Assembly (NCBI GenBank): GCA_026874595.1
Contig: CM049319.1
Span: forward strand, 14,847,601 to 14,911,600
Length of the DNA stretch: 64,000 nucleotides
Source of the DNA: Sipunculus nudus
Taxonomy: Eukaryota; Annelida; Sipuncula; Golfingiida; Sipunculidae
Reading direction: 5' to 3'
Every line of letters starts with the position of its first letter. The stretch's first letter is position 1. The notes under the pieces are model-generated. The model did not search any database. It saw only the letters and a list, made by a program, of their open reading frames with translations, and was not told where the DNA came from. The translations under genes and the position numbers were made by a program. Positions 25,046 to 36,856 of this stretch are shown here, one piece after another.

Positions 25046-26816
25046 AAGTAAAACCATTTTGATCCAGTGCAGCAACAAGATCTATTGCCAGTATTGGTAC
25101 TTGATATTGATCCAGTTTCTGTCGCAGTTCTCATTTTAGATACTGCAGATAAGATGCGGCCCTTCCTTACATGCTAGGTCGGCAGGCTGTGGTGGTCATC
25201 TCTTATACTTAAATGCATGTGATTTGCTTGCATCGTCTAGATGAACACAATTATTAAATTACATTTCCATCTCCAACGATTCTGGAAGAAGTTTAAATAT
25301 CATAATGAATAATCTGCATCCACATCATACACTAAGGAGCAAATATTGCACTTATTTCTTTCGAGGCTGATATAAAGTATAAATTACTGAACGCCTCCTC
25401 AATTTCTCTTGATAAATCCACGTTGGCCATTAGAATCACGTAATTCCGACAAGCACCTGATTCGATATCTTTTATTATTTTTTTATTTCACGAGTCGCCG
25501 ATATTGCACCATAGAAGTGGATAACAAAACCGCAAAATGGGTTTTAAACACCATTTCTGTATTTTTGTTTTATTTTACTGGGTATAGATGGTGCAGCTTC
25601 TGGATATTTGCCTTCTCACTTTAAGAATGTCGGTATCAATTGTTACACGTGACAAAATCGCCAGATACCTCCATAAAGCATATAGACTGCGCACAGGTAC
25701 TCATGGAAATAAAGTGTTTTATCCTGAACATCAGGACTTACAAAAAAATTGTTTCATGGATTTGTCTTCATTTTTCGTGGATCAATTCTATTAACAATGA
25801 AGAAGACGTGATGTTGTTAACTTGTGCTATAACAAAAATATTAATAAAAATATTTTATGGTACGGAAAGTGATTTTTTTGTTGTTGTTGTTGATAATTTG
25901 AACCATTTCAAGAAATGAAGCAAATTTATATTTTCTTGGAAAGCTGGCAAAATTCCACGTCTTCTGCTATGTCTGGAGCTGTAAAGAAAACCGAAAAAAT
26001 GCGCCTGTTCGCACCATATTTTGTGTCAAGATTCAGTATAACGATCACTTTGTGCATGCGCATGCTATATCGCGCGTTACACATATTGTAATTTGTAGTT
26101 AGTATAATTGAATTTAGAAATTGAAGTTACACACGGAAGGATGCATGTGTTTGTTAGTGTGTGTGTGCTTTTATTATTAAAAGGATCGAATTATTGCGAC
26201 GAATGTTAATTAATATTTTGCGTGTTAAACCCCTTCAATAATCTGTAAAGGAAAACATTATGTTAAAATTAATGGACAAGACTGCACAGGGTATGCTTTG
26301 TAATTACAAGGACCAGATTACTGCGTCAAATGTTAACAAATATTAACGTTTTCTTGGTTAAATAAATTGTTCAGAAAAATATGTTAAAATATATATGGAC
26401 AGGACTGAATATTCATCAATTCAGAATAGTCTATTATGGAGAAGGGGCGTTAGCTCTGTACAATGAACTGGTAAGTTTCTTATATGCACTATATGTAACT
26501 GTCATTAGAGAGCTGCATGGGTATAAACTAACGACCTTCTGTCACATTATTGTACCGGTGATGTACTGGTTGTACGAGAAAAAGTCCAGTAACGGACAGG
26601 TCATTGGTACCAAGGACCGCAATGAATCCTGTCAGAATTTTGGATGTACTGGTAATCCGTAAACACCTTTCCGGTTCTCATCTTTGCAATTCCGGTTTCG
26701 TTGCTTCGTTAAACTTATGGAGGCATATTACAGATCAGATGCACGTTATACCAGGGAGTTAAGCTCTTACAATTCTGTTTACAAAAATAATATATTAGAT
26801 TTTAATTAAATGTAAG
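25046..26816. other. No gene recognised
   Basis: Several short overlapping open frames (25409-25918 and 26381-26662, plus strand) have no recognised motif and no clear splice signals. I see no RNA gene. Confidence 0.35.
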
Positions 26817-27108
26817 ACTTTAGTCTTTATTTATAAGGCTGTGAACAACATTGCACCAGTTTACATTCAGGAACGGTTACAAACTTATAAATCATATGGG
26901 ATGCTCAGATTTGGTGACCAGGACTTGCTAACTGTGCCATTCACCATTTCCTCTTTGATATACAGACAAGGTCATTAAGTTTGGCTTGTCCCCTACTGTG
27001 GACCGAACTATCATGCGTCTAAGATCTTCGCCGTCTTTAACGGTGTTCAAGTCAGAACTAAAAAATTTCCTTTTCGTGCAATATTTTTCTAAAATGAAAC
27101 ATTATTAA
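26817..27108 (+). pseudogene. LINE reverse transcriptase, C-terminal fragment (CR1/L2-like)
   Basis: The first frame reads TLVFIYKAVNNIAPVYIQER and later FGDQDLLTVPF, the usual region after the polymerase fingers and palm in CR1/L2-type LINEs. A TAA breaks it just after YRQGH. The end is recovered in another frame as LRSSPSLTVFKSELKNFLF, the typical terminal motif of these proteins, then a stop at about 27105. The rest of the reverse transcriptase and the endonuclease are missing, as expected of a 5'-truncated retrotransposed copy. It is dead: it carries a stop and at least one frameshift. Confidence 0.85.
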
Positions 27109-27279
27109 ATCCTTAACACTAATCATGCAGTGTGCTACTGTACAAATTTTAAATTGTCTCATATATATTTTAATACTGTTTTTTAATCTTTTAAGTTTTA
27201 TGAATTTATGATTTTAGTGTAAAGCGTTTAGAGCAAATATATTTTACGCTTTAAAAAATAAATGTATTATCATTATTAT
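27109..27279 (+). mobile_element. LINE 3' UTR and tail
   Basis: Directly follows the LINE coding relic. It contains GTAAAGCGTTTAGAGC and then AATAAATGTATTATCATTATTAT. A short hairpin-like GTAAAGCG motif followed by a simple ATT-type tail is the usual 3' end of CR1/L2-like elements. Confidence 0.75.
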
Positions 27280-27962
27280 AAATGAAATAATATTATGTCA
27301 TTCAACCTTTTATTTTGATAAATATAATAGACCAAGACTCCTTTATCTTGCGTTCTGAATATATATCCAAAGTATACTGATAGCGTAAGCTGGAATCAAA
27401 ATGATCTCACGTAACGTCTTTGCTTATATTATAAACACAGTTGAGAAAAAATCGTCATGATAGCTAAAATATGACATCAAAAGTTTGCGCTACTAGTATT
27501 GTAGGCCATAAAAACCTTTAAAATTCAGAAATATAGTTCAAATAAAACCTTAAACCTCATGATGGTTCTTTAAGTTTAAAGAATAACTCGAAATGAAACA
27601 GTAGTATATTAAATACGTTGCTATCCACACTTAAAAAAAACATTAATTATACAAATTTAAATACATATTTTACAGATTTCTTTTAATTTGAAAAGCAAAT
27701 AAAAATTCAAACAGAGCACACAGAATTATGAACATTGCTTCGATTTGTTTATGAAAAAAGGTCAAAATGATAATTGCATTATAACCTAACAGACAGTCAC
27801 ATTAATGATCCACTTCTCCGAATGTTGTATTGTTGAATATCCTGCCACACCCTTCCACCCTATGAGACACCGACCTCCCCGGACCATCACCAGTATTCTA
27901 CAATATGTGGTTGCTGGCGAAAGCATGCACACTTGCGCATGCAGTCCCGGAAGATAGCGGTT

Positions 27963-28060
27963 CTTTTATGGCCACTAGAGGTCATTAGCCTCATGCCAAG
28001 TAAACTGACCAGTGAAGGACTCGAGTGTGTCCAGAACAAACATCTGACGTTGACCTCGTA
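27963..28060 (-). repeat. Interspersed repeat (partner of 24.96-25.05 kb)
   Basis: On the minus strand it reads TCAGATGTTTGTTCTGGACA and GGTCAGTTTACTTGG, then ATGACCTCTAGTGGC. It is the inverted partner of 24955-25045. Confidence 0.55.
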
Positions 28061-28317
28061 ATGATTCAACCATCCCTAGCTGTAAGCCACACACCAGTCT
28101 AAGGTCAGTGCCCAGTTCGTTAACGTCGTCACTAGAACACCGCCGTACATCACCAGTACAACAGTAACAATAAAGTTCAGTCATTTAAACCCTAGAAGTT
28201 CATAAAGGTCAACTGAGAGTCCACGAATGACAATGACCAAGTCGCTCCTCAGAACCTGAAACACCTGTTCGAGTTAGTAATGGACTCATCTAAATTAGGA
28301 AGCTACGTACTGCTGTC

Positions 28318-28610
28318 TGATCTCCAACCTATTTAAGTCCAGATCTTTTACTATGGATCATTTTGTATTTTAAAGTGTTTTACTTTCCAAGTTATAAGGA
28401 TCAAACTCCCTACAATTTAAGTCAAACTCTTTTACTATTTTGTATTACAAAAAAATATTTTATCAGGATCAAAGTCCCACCTATTTAAGTCAAAATCTTT
28501 TAACTATGGGTCATTTTGTAATTGGTATCAAAGTTATTTTATCAGGATCAAACTCCCCGCAATTTAAGTTCAAATATATAATTATGGCCATTTTGTAATT
28601 GAAAAAAGGC
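28318..28610 (+). repeat. Degenerate tandem repeat, 70-80-bp unit, four copies
   Basis: Each unit has GATCAAACTCCC or a variant, then ATTTAAGTC and TTTTACTAT/CATTTTGTA. Units start near 28320, 28399, 28469 and 28547. Confidence 0.75.
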
Positions 28611-28697
28611 CTATATTTCAGGTTGAAATTAACACAATTTTGTTTGTGAATTACCCTTTTCATTTTCTTTAGTCCCCTCCAGACATACTCAACATAA

Positions 28698-29146
<449 letters not shown>

Positions 29147-29874
29147 TTCAAAACAAATCATTTTTAGGGCACGAGTTTGTTGGGTCAGTAACTTGAAATG
29201 ACCGAATTCTAGTGAATCCGAATCAATTGTGACCCAGCTTTCCTTAAATTTGGATCAATGTTGACTCGGCGGTCATGCATGCGTTCTTGCCTTTCTTTGC
29301 TAGTGGCTGTACCCGGAGTTCTCAGTAATCCCTCCGACCTTGTGCGATATTAACTCCGGGTCTTACAGTGTTGTCATTTCCAAGAACCACTCCCGCGTGC
29401 AGTCCGGTGACCGGTCAGCTCAGGGCAGCTTGTCCGAAACTGAGGCTACTGACCTCTGGTGTTCAGAAATGATACCAACAATGTCATTCTCATAGCGTCA
29501 CCTGGGTGTGCCACAGGTAACCACCGGTAAGGACCCGTACGCCGTGCTTGCATTCCGGTCAAAATCCAGCAATTTCGCACTGGAGTTGAAATTTATACTA
29601 ATTAAGTGAATGGGCTAGGCCAAAGAAAAGGTATGGTTCTCAGGCACCGGGCGCGTCAATTTTAAACCCTCGCATCAAACATTTTTATTTTGAATTTCAA
29701 TAGAAACTTACCAATTTTGAGATCGGAAATTTCTTTCAATAAGATAACAAAAAAAATACAAATTTATTAAGATTTCCTTCGTTATGCAGTGCTTTTTCCT
29801 GTAAAAAACAATCTGTAATTATCCTGCTCTTCCCTGATCATACGACATTTTCATCGGAACATTTAAAAAAAAAA

Positions 29875-29888
29875 GGGGGGGGGGGGGG
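29875..29888 (+). repeat. A10G14 homopolymer junction
   Basis: A run of A followed by 14 G inside the MITE. Confidence 0.85.
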
Positions 29889-30027
29889 TATCGCCCGCGC
29901 GCACTGATTTCTGCAAAAGAAGTGCCGGCGAACAATACCTTTTTTTTGCCTTAAGGTTCGATTCCTTTTACGCGGTCGCGGATAAAATAGATGTTTGTAT
30001 AAGTGATAAAATATTTATGTATGATTA

Positions 30028-30029
<2 letters not shown>

Positions 30030-30077
<48 letters not shown>

Positions 30078-30084
30078 ATATATT
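30030..30084 (+). repeat. TA microsatellite
   Basis: Nearly pure (TA)n, within the MITE. Confidence 0.95.
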
Positions 30085-30646
30085 AGTTATAGCATAGTAT
30101 AGCATAGTTATTGAAAATTACTGTCTAACACCAAGTTGATCATATTTTTTAGCAGTGAACAACTCACCTGTAACTCACCTGAACTGTGATCTTACCGAAT
30201 CATTGCATTGTCATAGGGTTACATTGGAACTGGTGCCTAACGATGACTGGTGCCGCCACCTGCAATTTTTTTCGTGTGGTGTCTAGTCAAATGTCTTTTT
30301 AAATAGCTCAGAATTATTCTGATGTTATCGCTCTGAAATTTCGCATGGCTATAGATCATATATTCCTGTATCTAGTAACCAAGTCTGGTGACGGAACCTA
30401 TTGCTTTTCCCTGATCATATGACGTTTTTGTCGAAACGTACAAAAAAAAGTAAAAAATAAATACCGCCCGCCCGCATTGATTTATGAAAAAAGTGCCTGA
30501 GAACTATACCTTTTTATTTTTTTAGGCCTCAATTGTAAAATTTATCTTCTTGAAAGATAGAAATGAAAATAAAAATTTTTGATACAGGGGTTAAATTGAC
30601 GCAAGCGGTGCCTAGGAACCATACCTTTTTATTTATTTTTTTGGCC

Positions 30647-31590
30647 TAAGTCAAATTAGATCTTTGAACATCAAAAACTCACGAGGCCTGTTAAACTGCG
30701 TTTACCGAAAGAGTGGTATGCGCATTGTGGTGGCAAAACGTGGTATGCGAAATGCGATATAAAAGCGCGTCGGTATATTCGATCACTTGGCGGGCGGTAA
30801 AACGCTACAAAATTAGATTGGTGAAGTAAAAAACGCTAGATCGCGCTGCATCCGTACCTGTGAAAAATGTTACGTTATTTTACGCGACAATTACGTGGCA
30901 GCAGAGTTGACGCTGTATAGTCGCGTAATTTTACGCACATTTGATTATATCATTCACGTAATGGTACGAGACAAAGTGCGTGATTTTACGCTCATTTGCC
31001 ATTAAGATATAGCGTATTTTTATGTGATTAAGATCGTAATTTTAAATTAAAGTGTTACGTTTTTATTACGTCATTTAATCATGGCCTTAATTATGCAAAA
31101 GAAGACATTGAATCTTGTTCATGTATACAAACATTTTATTATGCATCAAGCAGGGAGCCATGATACTTCGATAGATACAAAAAGATCGATACAACCATTA
31201 ACTGATGGCTCAGAAAAGAATAAATGGAATTAAAATGGCAATCGATAGCTCTGACAAGAATCTATATCAAACATATATGCAGTATTTATACACCTCTGCA
31301 GCAAACCAAATAAGTTTTATAACATTCCTGTATCCTGTATATATATAAAACACTGAAAATATTACAGCAAATTTTCAGAGTTTATCCAAACATTACAAGG
31401 CGGTCAGTTCTAAGTATAAGAATTAACCCATTCAGTGATGCCTTCAATATAACCGCTTGCGAAAAGTATCTGGATACTGCAAAGGTACAGAAAGTTTCAC
31501 AAAAAAAAGAAACTTTAAATTAACTCTATAAAAATATTTTGCCCAATGTGCATAGGTATATTATAAAGTTATCACATTCAATCCTTTTTA
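30647..31590. other. No gene recognised
   Basis: Contains a stretch near 30.88-31.07 kb where GTTACGT, TTTTACGC and ATTACG recur on both strands, possibly a decayed repeat. No coding motif is seen. Confidence 0.35.
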
Positions 31591-31591
31591 A

Positions 31592-31853
31592 TACTTTTTG
31601 CAATAAATAGAATATGAAAGTACATAATACATTTGTGACATGTACATGGATATATGCAAACAGTTGAAGCCCCCGCCAGCTTCAGCAACACGCAATCTTT
31701 TGTTTTTTTCCTCAAATTGTCCATTTACATCGAAGTCACACAGGCTGTCACACATCTTCCAGACCTTGCTACTGGTAGCTGGTCTCTTTTGTTTCCTCCC
31801 TTTTTCACTTTCAATCCTTTGATTTGGTTGATGCCAGCCAAGACAAAAATATC
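31592..31853 (-). CDS. Possible coding exon of an unidentified gene
   Basis: An open frame of about 87 codons, closed by TGA upstream and TAA downstream, runs on the minus strand without needing an ATG. It includes GWHQPNQRIESEKGRKQKRP, then ATSSKVWKMCDSLCDFDVNG and QFEEKNKRLRVAEAGGGFNC. The mix of charged, Cys and Gly residues looks more protein-like than random AT-rich DNA. A clear acceptor was not found; ATCAAAG at about 31818 is one weak possibility. It lies downstream of the ATG-bearing exon at 34.6/32.5 kb on the same strand, so the two could belong to one gene. No family is recognised. Confidence 0.35.
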
Positions 31854-32489
31854 AAAATATTGTCATTAATAATATATATATATATATAATTATTAATATT
31901 AAAATTATTTCTACATCTTGTATGAACTTATATTTCTTTTATTCCATGTATCACAGACAATTACTTTTCAGTGTATTTGTAAGATCATTATGCAAGAGAA
32001 TTTAAATTTTTAAAATACCAAGATGAAGCTGGTCTTAATGCTTAACTGATTTCAAAATATATTATCATGTTGTATAAAATATATATTTATACAGAAATGA
32101 TAATCAAGAATTTAGCTTGAAATAAGTTCTAACCTAGGATGAAAGAACAGTTATATGTAAGCGTCACAGTATATTAGAACATAACAGCTTCTCAATGTAA
32201 TGATGAGACTATTAATAATATATGGTTTCAGCTCTAATAATAACAATAACAGTAATACAATCCAATGTAACATATTAATAAATATACAATAACCTTTCCC
32301 AATAGTGAACTAAACTAGTATAATAGTAATAGTTATAGGAATAATCGTGACAGTATACCAAAATATGCCCAGATGTTCATCTGATGAAATAAATGTATTA
32401 TATATTTAATGAATCACTTGTTTAACAAAGACTGAAAACGCTATAGCGGAAATTCCCACATATACATCCATATATGCAGTGATACATAC

Positions 32490-34649
32490 CTTTGGATGAA
32501 ATTAAATGTCTGACCCACTAAACTCGGACAGGGAACGTTGATGGTATAATCAGACATGGGGTAATAGTAATAAGTAATAGTAATAGTAATAGACTATTAC
32601 AGCTTTTTCCATGTAATAGTAATAGTAAAAGACTAAAAAATTTGAGCTGTAATAGTAATAGTAATAGAAGCAGGAGGCAAAGTAATAGAGTAATATATAT
32701 TACTTTCTATTACTTCCTGTGACCCCCTTGATCATGAAGCATATCAGCAGATAATGCTGAACAGACTCAGTTCTTGTCCAGTGATTGCCCAGGATGTGCC
32801 TATTGTTGAGGCAAGCATGGGGAGCTGCCATACAGCTGGTGACCACTGGTGCTAATTACATAAGAGTACTGGACAGATAAGTTACCTAGCACAATCTGAC
32901 CTTTTATTACTAAACCATGGATAAACAGAGGCATGTTTGATGTTAAGAGTCAGATAAATAGTGTATTATTATTGTGACATGTACATCTTATCTCACATCC
33001 ATCAGTCCATAAGCATATTCTGAAATGGATCTAGATTTGTTTTCACCAGCCAGTTTGCATTTTAATAATACAGATTGCAATAACACACATTCAAGAAAAA
33101 ATATAAAATAGAACCAGATACAGTGCAGACCCAAAATATTTATGATAAGCTTATGGTGTTTTCACTACCCATAAATTATAAAAGCCTATAATGCTATGAA
33201 CTCATACTACAATCACTTGGATAAATTTAACCTACAAGCACATGTATTATCTAGTTAATTTATATACATATTCTTTTAAAACTATTCTTTTAATATTTGT
33301 CTGTTATTTTATAGTACCATTTTGCAGACCTTCATTAATTTATATTTTGAAAATTAAATGAACCTATTTTTCATGATATTAATTTATTTGATTAAATAAT
33401 TTAAGAACATAAATGACTGTTCATATTTTATTATTTTATAACTGAATTTTGATATCAAATGATTATGAGAATCCTGTTATGTGCAAAATTAAAAGTTCAA
33501 AATTGTTTAATACCAAATTTATAATGAAAGTGATTTAAATAATATTTTATTTGTTTTGTAAAATTGATGTAAGTTTTAATATCTCTCCACATTCCTCAGT
33601 AAATTTTCCTATGCTGGTTTTTTTCTGAAATGAAGAAGGGCCGGCTTGAGGAATAAAGGCCACGCATGCTACCAGTACAGGGAAGTTTACCACCTCTCTG
33701 TCCACTCTCAATATGTACTATGCAATGGAATAAAACATGGCATCACATCTAACTGAACATACACCTGAGAAGATGGGGTACATTTGTCTCCAGTTTGGTT
33801 CTGTTCAGAATTTTTATGTAAACAGTATTTTTACTGAATATATTAATAAGGATTGGGAAACGGGGCACTGTAGCCCTGCATAAATTCCTCTCCTGATACA
33901 TACATGAAGGACTGAATTGTCAGCTTTGATACTAAATAATAATATGCGATAATTATTAATAATTCCTCTGGTGACAATTTTAAGTTACACTGAAAGTCTT
34001 TATGTATTGGCTATGAGAAAGAGGATGAAATTTACACTAAAATATGTACTATAAAATAAATTTATGTGAAATATAACATTTTCAAGTATACATATAATTA
34101 TAAATCAATATTTTACATATGCCAGGACCTTAACATTGATTGGGTTGCTTTAAAGTGACATGTTTTCAAGAGTTCATGCAATTATCTTATAATAATTTCT
34201 ACTTGAAACACCCCAATGACGATCATTGAGGTTTCAAAATATAAAAGAAAAGAAATAAAGAAGCTGAAATGATAAAGATCTTGAGTCTCATTAATGTGTT
34301 TTTAAGGGACAGACACAGTATAAGAAATTGTGTATGTAACTAGGTGATATAGGTGTTTGTAATATTATTTATACATGTGATTGTAGTGCTAGTTTATTGC
34401 ACTTTTGGCTGCGCAAGGTCTAGAATCCTCCAATCAGTTTAAGTAATAGTAATAGTAATAGTAATAGATACCCCAGTAATAGTAATAGTAATAGAAGGTA
34501 AAATGTGGTAATAGTAATAGTAATAGTAATATCAGAAATTGAAAGTAATAGTAATAGTAATAGTAATAGAACAACTGTAATAGACCCCATGTCTGGGTAT
34601 AATAGGCTGCAAAGACCAGGCCTAGAGCACTCTGTATACAGGCTGACAT
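32490..34649 (-). CDS. Unidentified ATG-bearing exon, split by a hAT insertion
   Basis: Coding pieces are 34649-34596 and 32542-32490; between them lies the hAT element. The first piece encodes MSACIQSALGLVFAAYYT. After one target-duplication copy, the second continues in the same frame as INVPCPSLVGQTFNFIQ plus two bases, then the donor GTATGT. The N-terminus has a short hydrophobic helix. Continuity of frame across the insertion and the good donor support a real exon. As it stands this copy would be disrupted: either the sampled allele is an insertion allele or the gene is dead. The protein family was not recognised. Confidence 0.5.
32551..34595. mobile_element. hAT-type non-autonomous transposon, 2,045 bp
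   Basis: Terminal inverted repeat CAGACATGGGG...CCCCATGTCTG, with an identical 8-bp duplication GGTATAAT at 32543-32550 and 34596-34603. An 8-bp duplication and a CAG start are typical of hAT elements. Both subterminal zones are packed with TAATAG units. No hAT transposase (no BED finger, no C-terminal dimerisation domain) can be read inside, so it would need a transposase from elsewhere. Confidence 0.9.
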
Positions 34650-35841
34650 TCTGTTCTATGATAGATCCTTCCACAACTGCACCCTGGAAGCAATGAAAGA
34701 GCAAAACAGGATTATTTATGTATAAAACATGGTTATTGGTCCGTGTGCATATATTATTTTATAGCTGTCAAAGTCAGTATGTAAGTCAGTTATGCTTAGA
34801 TGTATTTTAGTGACGCATGAAATTTAACATTAGATATTCTTAGAAATATGCCCGAGTTTATTTCTCTACCTGCAATAAAACATTTGAGAGGGTCAGGTGC
34901 TCTTCTTCTTCAATTTCCTATACTGTGGTGGTTTCCTGTTAAGAGGAAAACATGGAAAGTTCTGTTACATTTCATTGTATATGAATATTGCAGAAAAGAA
35001 CATGATAATTTTATTTAATATAATATATTACATATATATTATATATTATATTATATATAATATTAATATAAAACAGGTGATATTTTTTAATATAATAATG
35101 TCAAGTATTCTGAATAATTTCTAAATAGTCGATACGTACGCAGATTAGTAAACTGAACATGAGCAGACAGGGACATTTATACTTGCCTAACAGTTTAATC
35201 CCGCTGATAGCATATATTAGATAAATTTCAAACTCAAAGAGGTATAATACTTTAATATACAATTTCAAATACTGCTGCTGCAGTTCTTTGTTGATTTATA
35301 TAACTATAAATTAGATAGTATATTGAATTTACCTTTCAAAACATCCTACAGATACTGGATTGCGCTGGTTTTACAACTAAATTTCATTGAAATATCTTTT
35401 AGGTGTCCTATACTCACCTCGAATCATACACGCTTGACACATGCACTAAGACCGTGCTCCTTTGTGTGAACTGGTGTAGCAGGCGGGAGGGGTCTTGAAA
35501 AGTACCGGAATGTTCCGAAAAGTACCGAAATTTATATCGAAAAGTATCGAAATGTGAACCGAAATTACCTAAAAATTACATTTGGGACACTTTCTGGTAT
35601 ACTTTTAAGCAATTTTCAGTACGTTTTTGTATTATTTTTAAACGTTTCTTTATTTTTCAGAATATATTCTCTGGTTATTTAAATAGGAAATTAAAAGTTT
35701 AAAGAGTACCAAAAAAATACTGAAATGTGTATTGAAAAGTACCCAAAATTACATTTGGGACACTTTCTGGTATACTTTTTGAATTTTAGGTATAAAAAGG
35801 CTGAAAATTAAAAATTGACCTGAAACCGGCCTAACACAAGA

Positions 35842-36856
35842 AAAACTTTGCGGACCACATACAGATTGTTGCATCCATAATGCAAGTCCATGATTACGTA
35901 CAACAGATGATACACAACAAAGGTAAATCCCCGTGTGTGATCTTGTAAACTGAAGATCAACTGGAGCATATGAAGGGTACAACATCAAATGATCAAGATC
36001 CAGCATTTCTTGGAGTTGGCCGCACCTTTCACCTTGGACCCTGTTTTGTGAATGTTATAGTGTACAAGTGTAAAACTGTAAAAATGACAGTAAGGATCAT
36101 CCAATATTTCTTCGACCGTATTCTTGCAGGGGGGGGGGGGGGGGGAGTTTTGAGACTTACTACTCCTTCTCGCATCTGTGAATGAAAACTCAAGCCTATA
36201 ATGTTGAGATGAAGTTGAACACTTTTGAATTGGGTAGTGATGAAGAGAAGGCCCTCACTAAGGCTATATAATGTGTTTTCCTGAGGCCCAGCAGATGTTG
36301 TGCATACGTCATCTAAAGAACAAAGGTTGCAGTGACAGAGAAAAACAAGAAGAAACTGGTGAAACTAATGTTTGGATGCAGTGGCCTGGTGTCAAGTGAT
36401 GATAGCATAAGCTTTGATGTGAAGGCAGATGAATTTTCAACTGAAGTCAACAATACTTGCTCTGATGCTCACAAGTATACAATTCAGAGAATTCGGCCTT
36501 TGCTGCAAGAACGTAAATATTCCAAACCAGAAAATCAGCTCAGATTCACTTTGGAACCAACAACAATGCTGAATCCATAAATCATGAATTGAAAATGGCG
36601 ATGGACTGGAAACATCAACAGTTGTCCGAAATGATTAAAAAACTTGATAAACTTGTCCAGGTCCAGTTCGCTGACCACCGTAGAAGTTTGTACCAAGGTA
36701 ACTATCATGCACCTCGTTCCAGAACTGACTGATATACGCGTGACACCAACTGTCTGGACACAGAAAACTAAGGAAGAGAAGAACAGGCTTTACCACATGT
36801 TGTTGAGGGCGAAGTGCAGAAACCCTAAGTATCAGTTTCAACATATAAGAAACTAA
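35842..36856 (+). pseudogene. MULE-like transposase, multiply frameshifted
   Basis: Readable pieces in order: KSPCVIL (stop) TEDQLEH, NDQDPAFLGVGRTFHLGPCF, KNDSKDHPIFLRP, ELGSDEEKALTKAI, FPEAQQMLCIRHLK, FGTNNNAESINHELKMAMDW, then VPELTDIRVTPTVWTQKTKE. This is the usual order for a MULE-type DDE transposase: a first catalytic segment, a GTDGE-like segment (here GSDEE), a CxxHxxxN-like segment, then TNNxxE. Frame changes occur near 36082, 36268, 36325, 36560 and 36690, a stop falls near 35949, and a G17 run at 36129 interrupts the frame. Some indels might be sequencing errors, but there are too many for all to be. Confidence 0.75.
36129..36145 (+). repeat. G17 homopolymer inside the transposase relic
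   Basis: Seventeen consecutive G, in the middle of the MULE-like reading frame. Confidence 0.9.

Larger units (their letters stand above)
29618..30646. mobile_element. MITE, 1.03 kb, TA target duplication
   Basis: Left end GGCCAAAGAAAAGGTATGGT is mirrored at the right end by a TACC...TTTTTTTGGCC stretch. The inverted similarity extends about 105 bp, including AGGCACCG and GCGTCAATTT. The flanks are TA on both sides (29616-29617 and 30647-30648), as for Tc1/mariner-type insertions. Inside are a direct duplication around TCCCTGATCATA and a TA tract. No transposase is present. Confidence 0.75.

Noticed and set aside
29953-29964. tRNA B-box-like GGTTCGATTCC
   Set aside because: No A box at the right distance and no cloverleaf can be drawn around it.
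34885-34950. Further minus-strand exon upstream of the hAT-split exon
   Set aside because: Acceptor and donor look fair, but all frames carry stops or give no plausible peptide.
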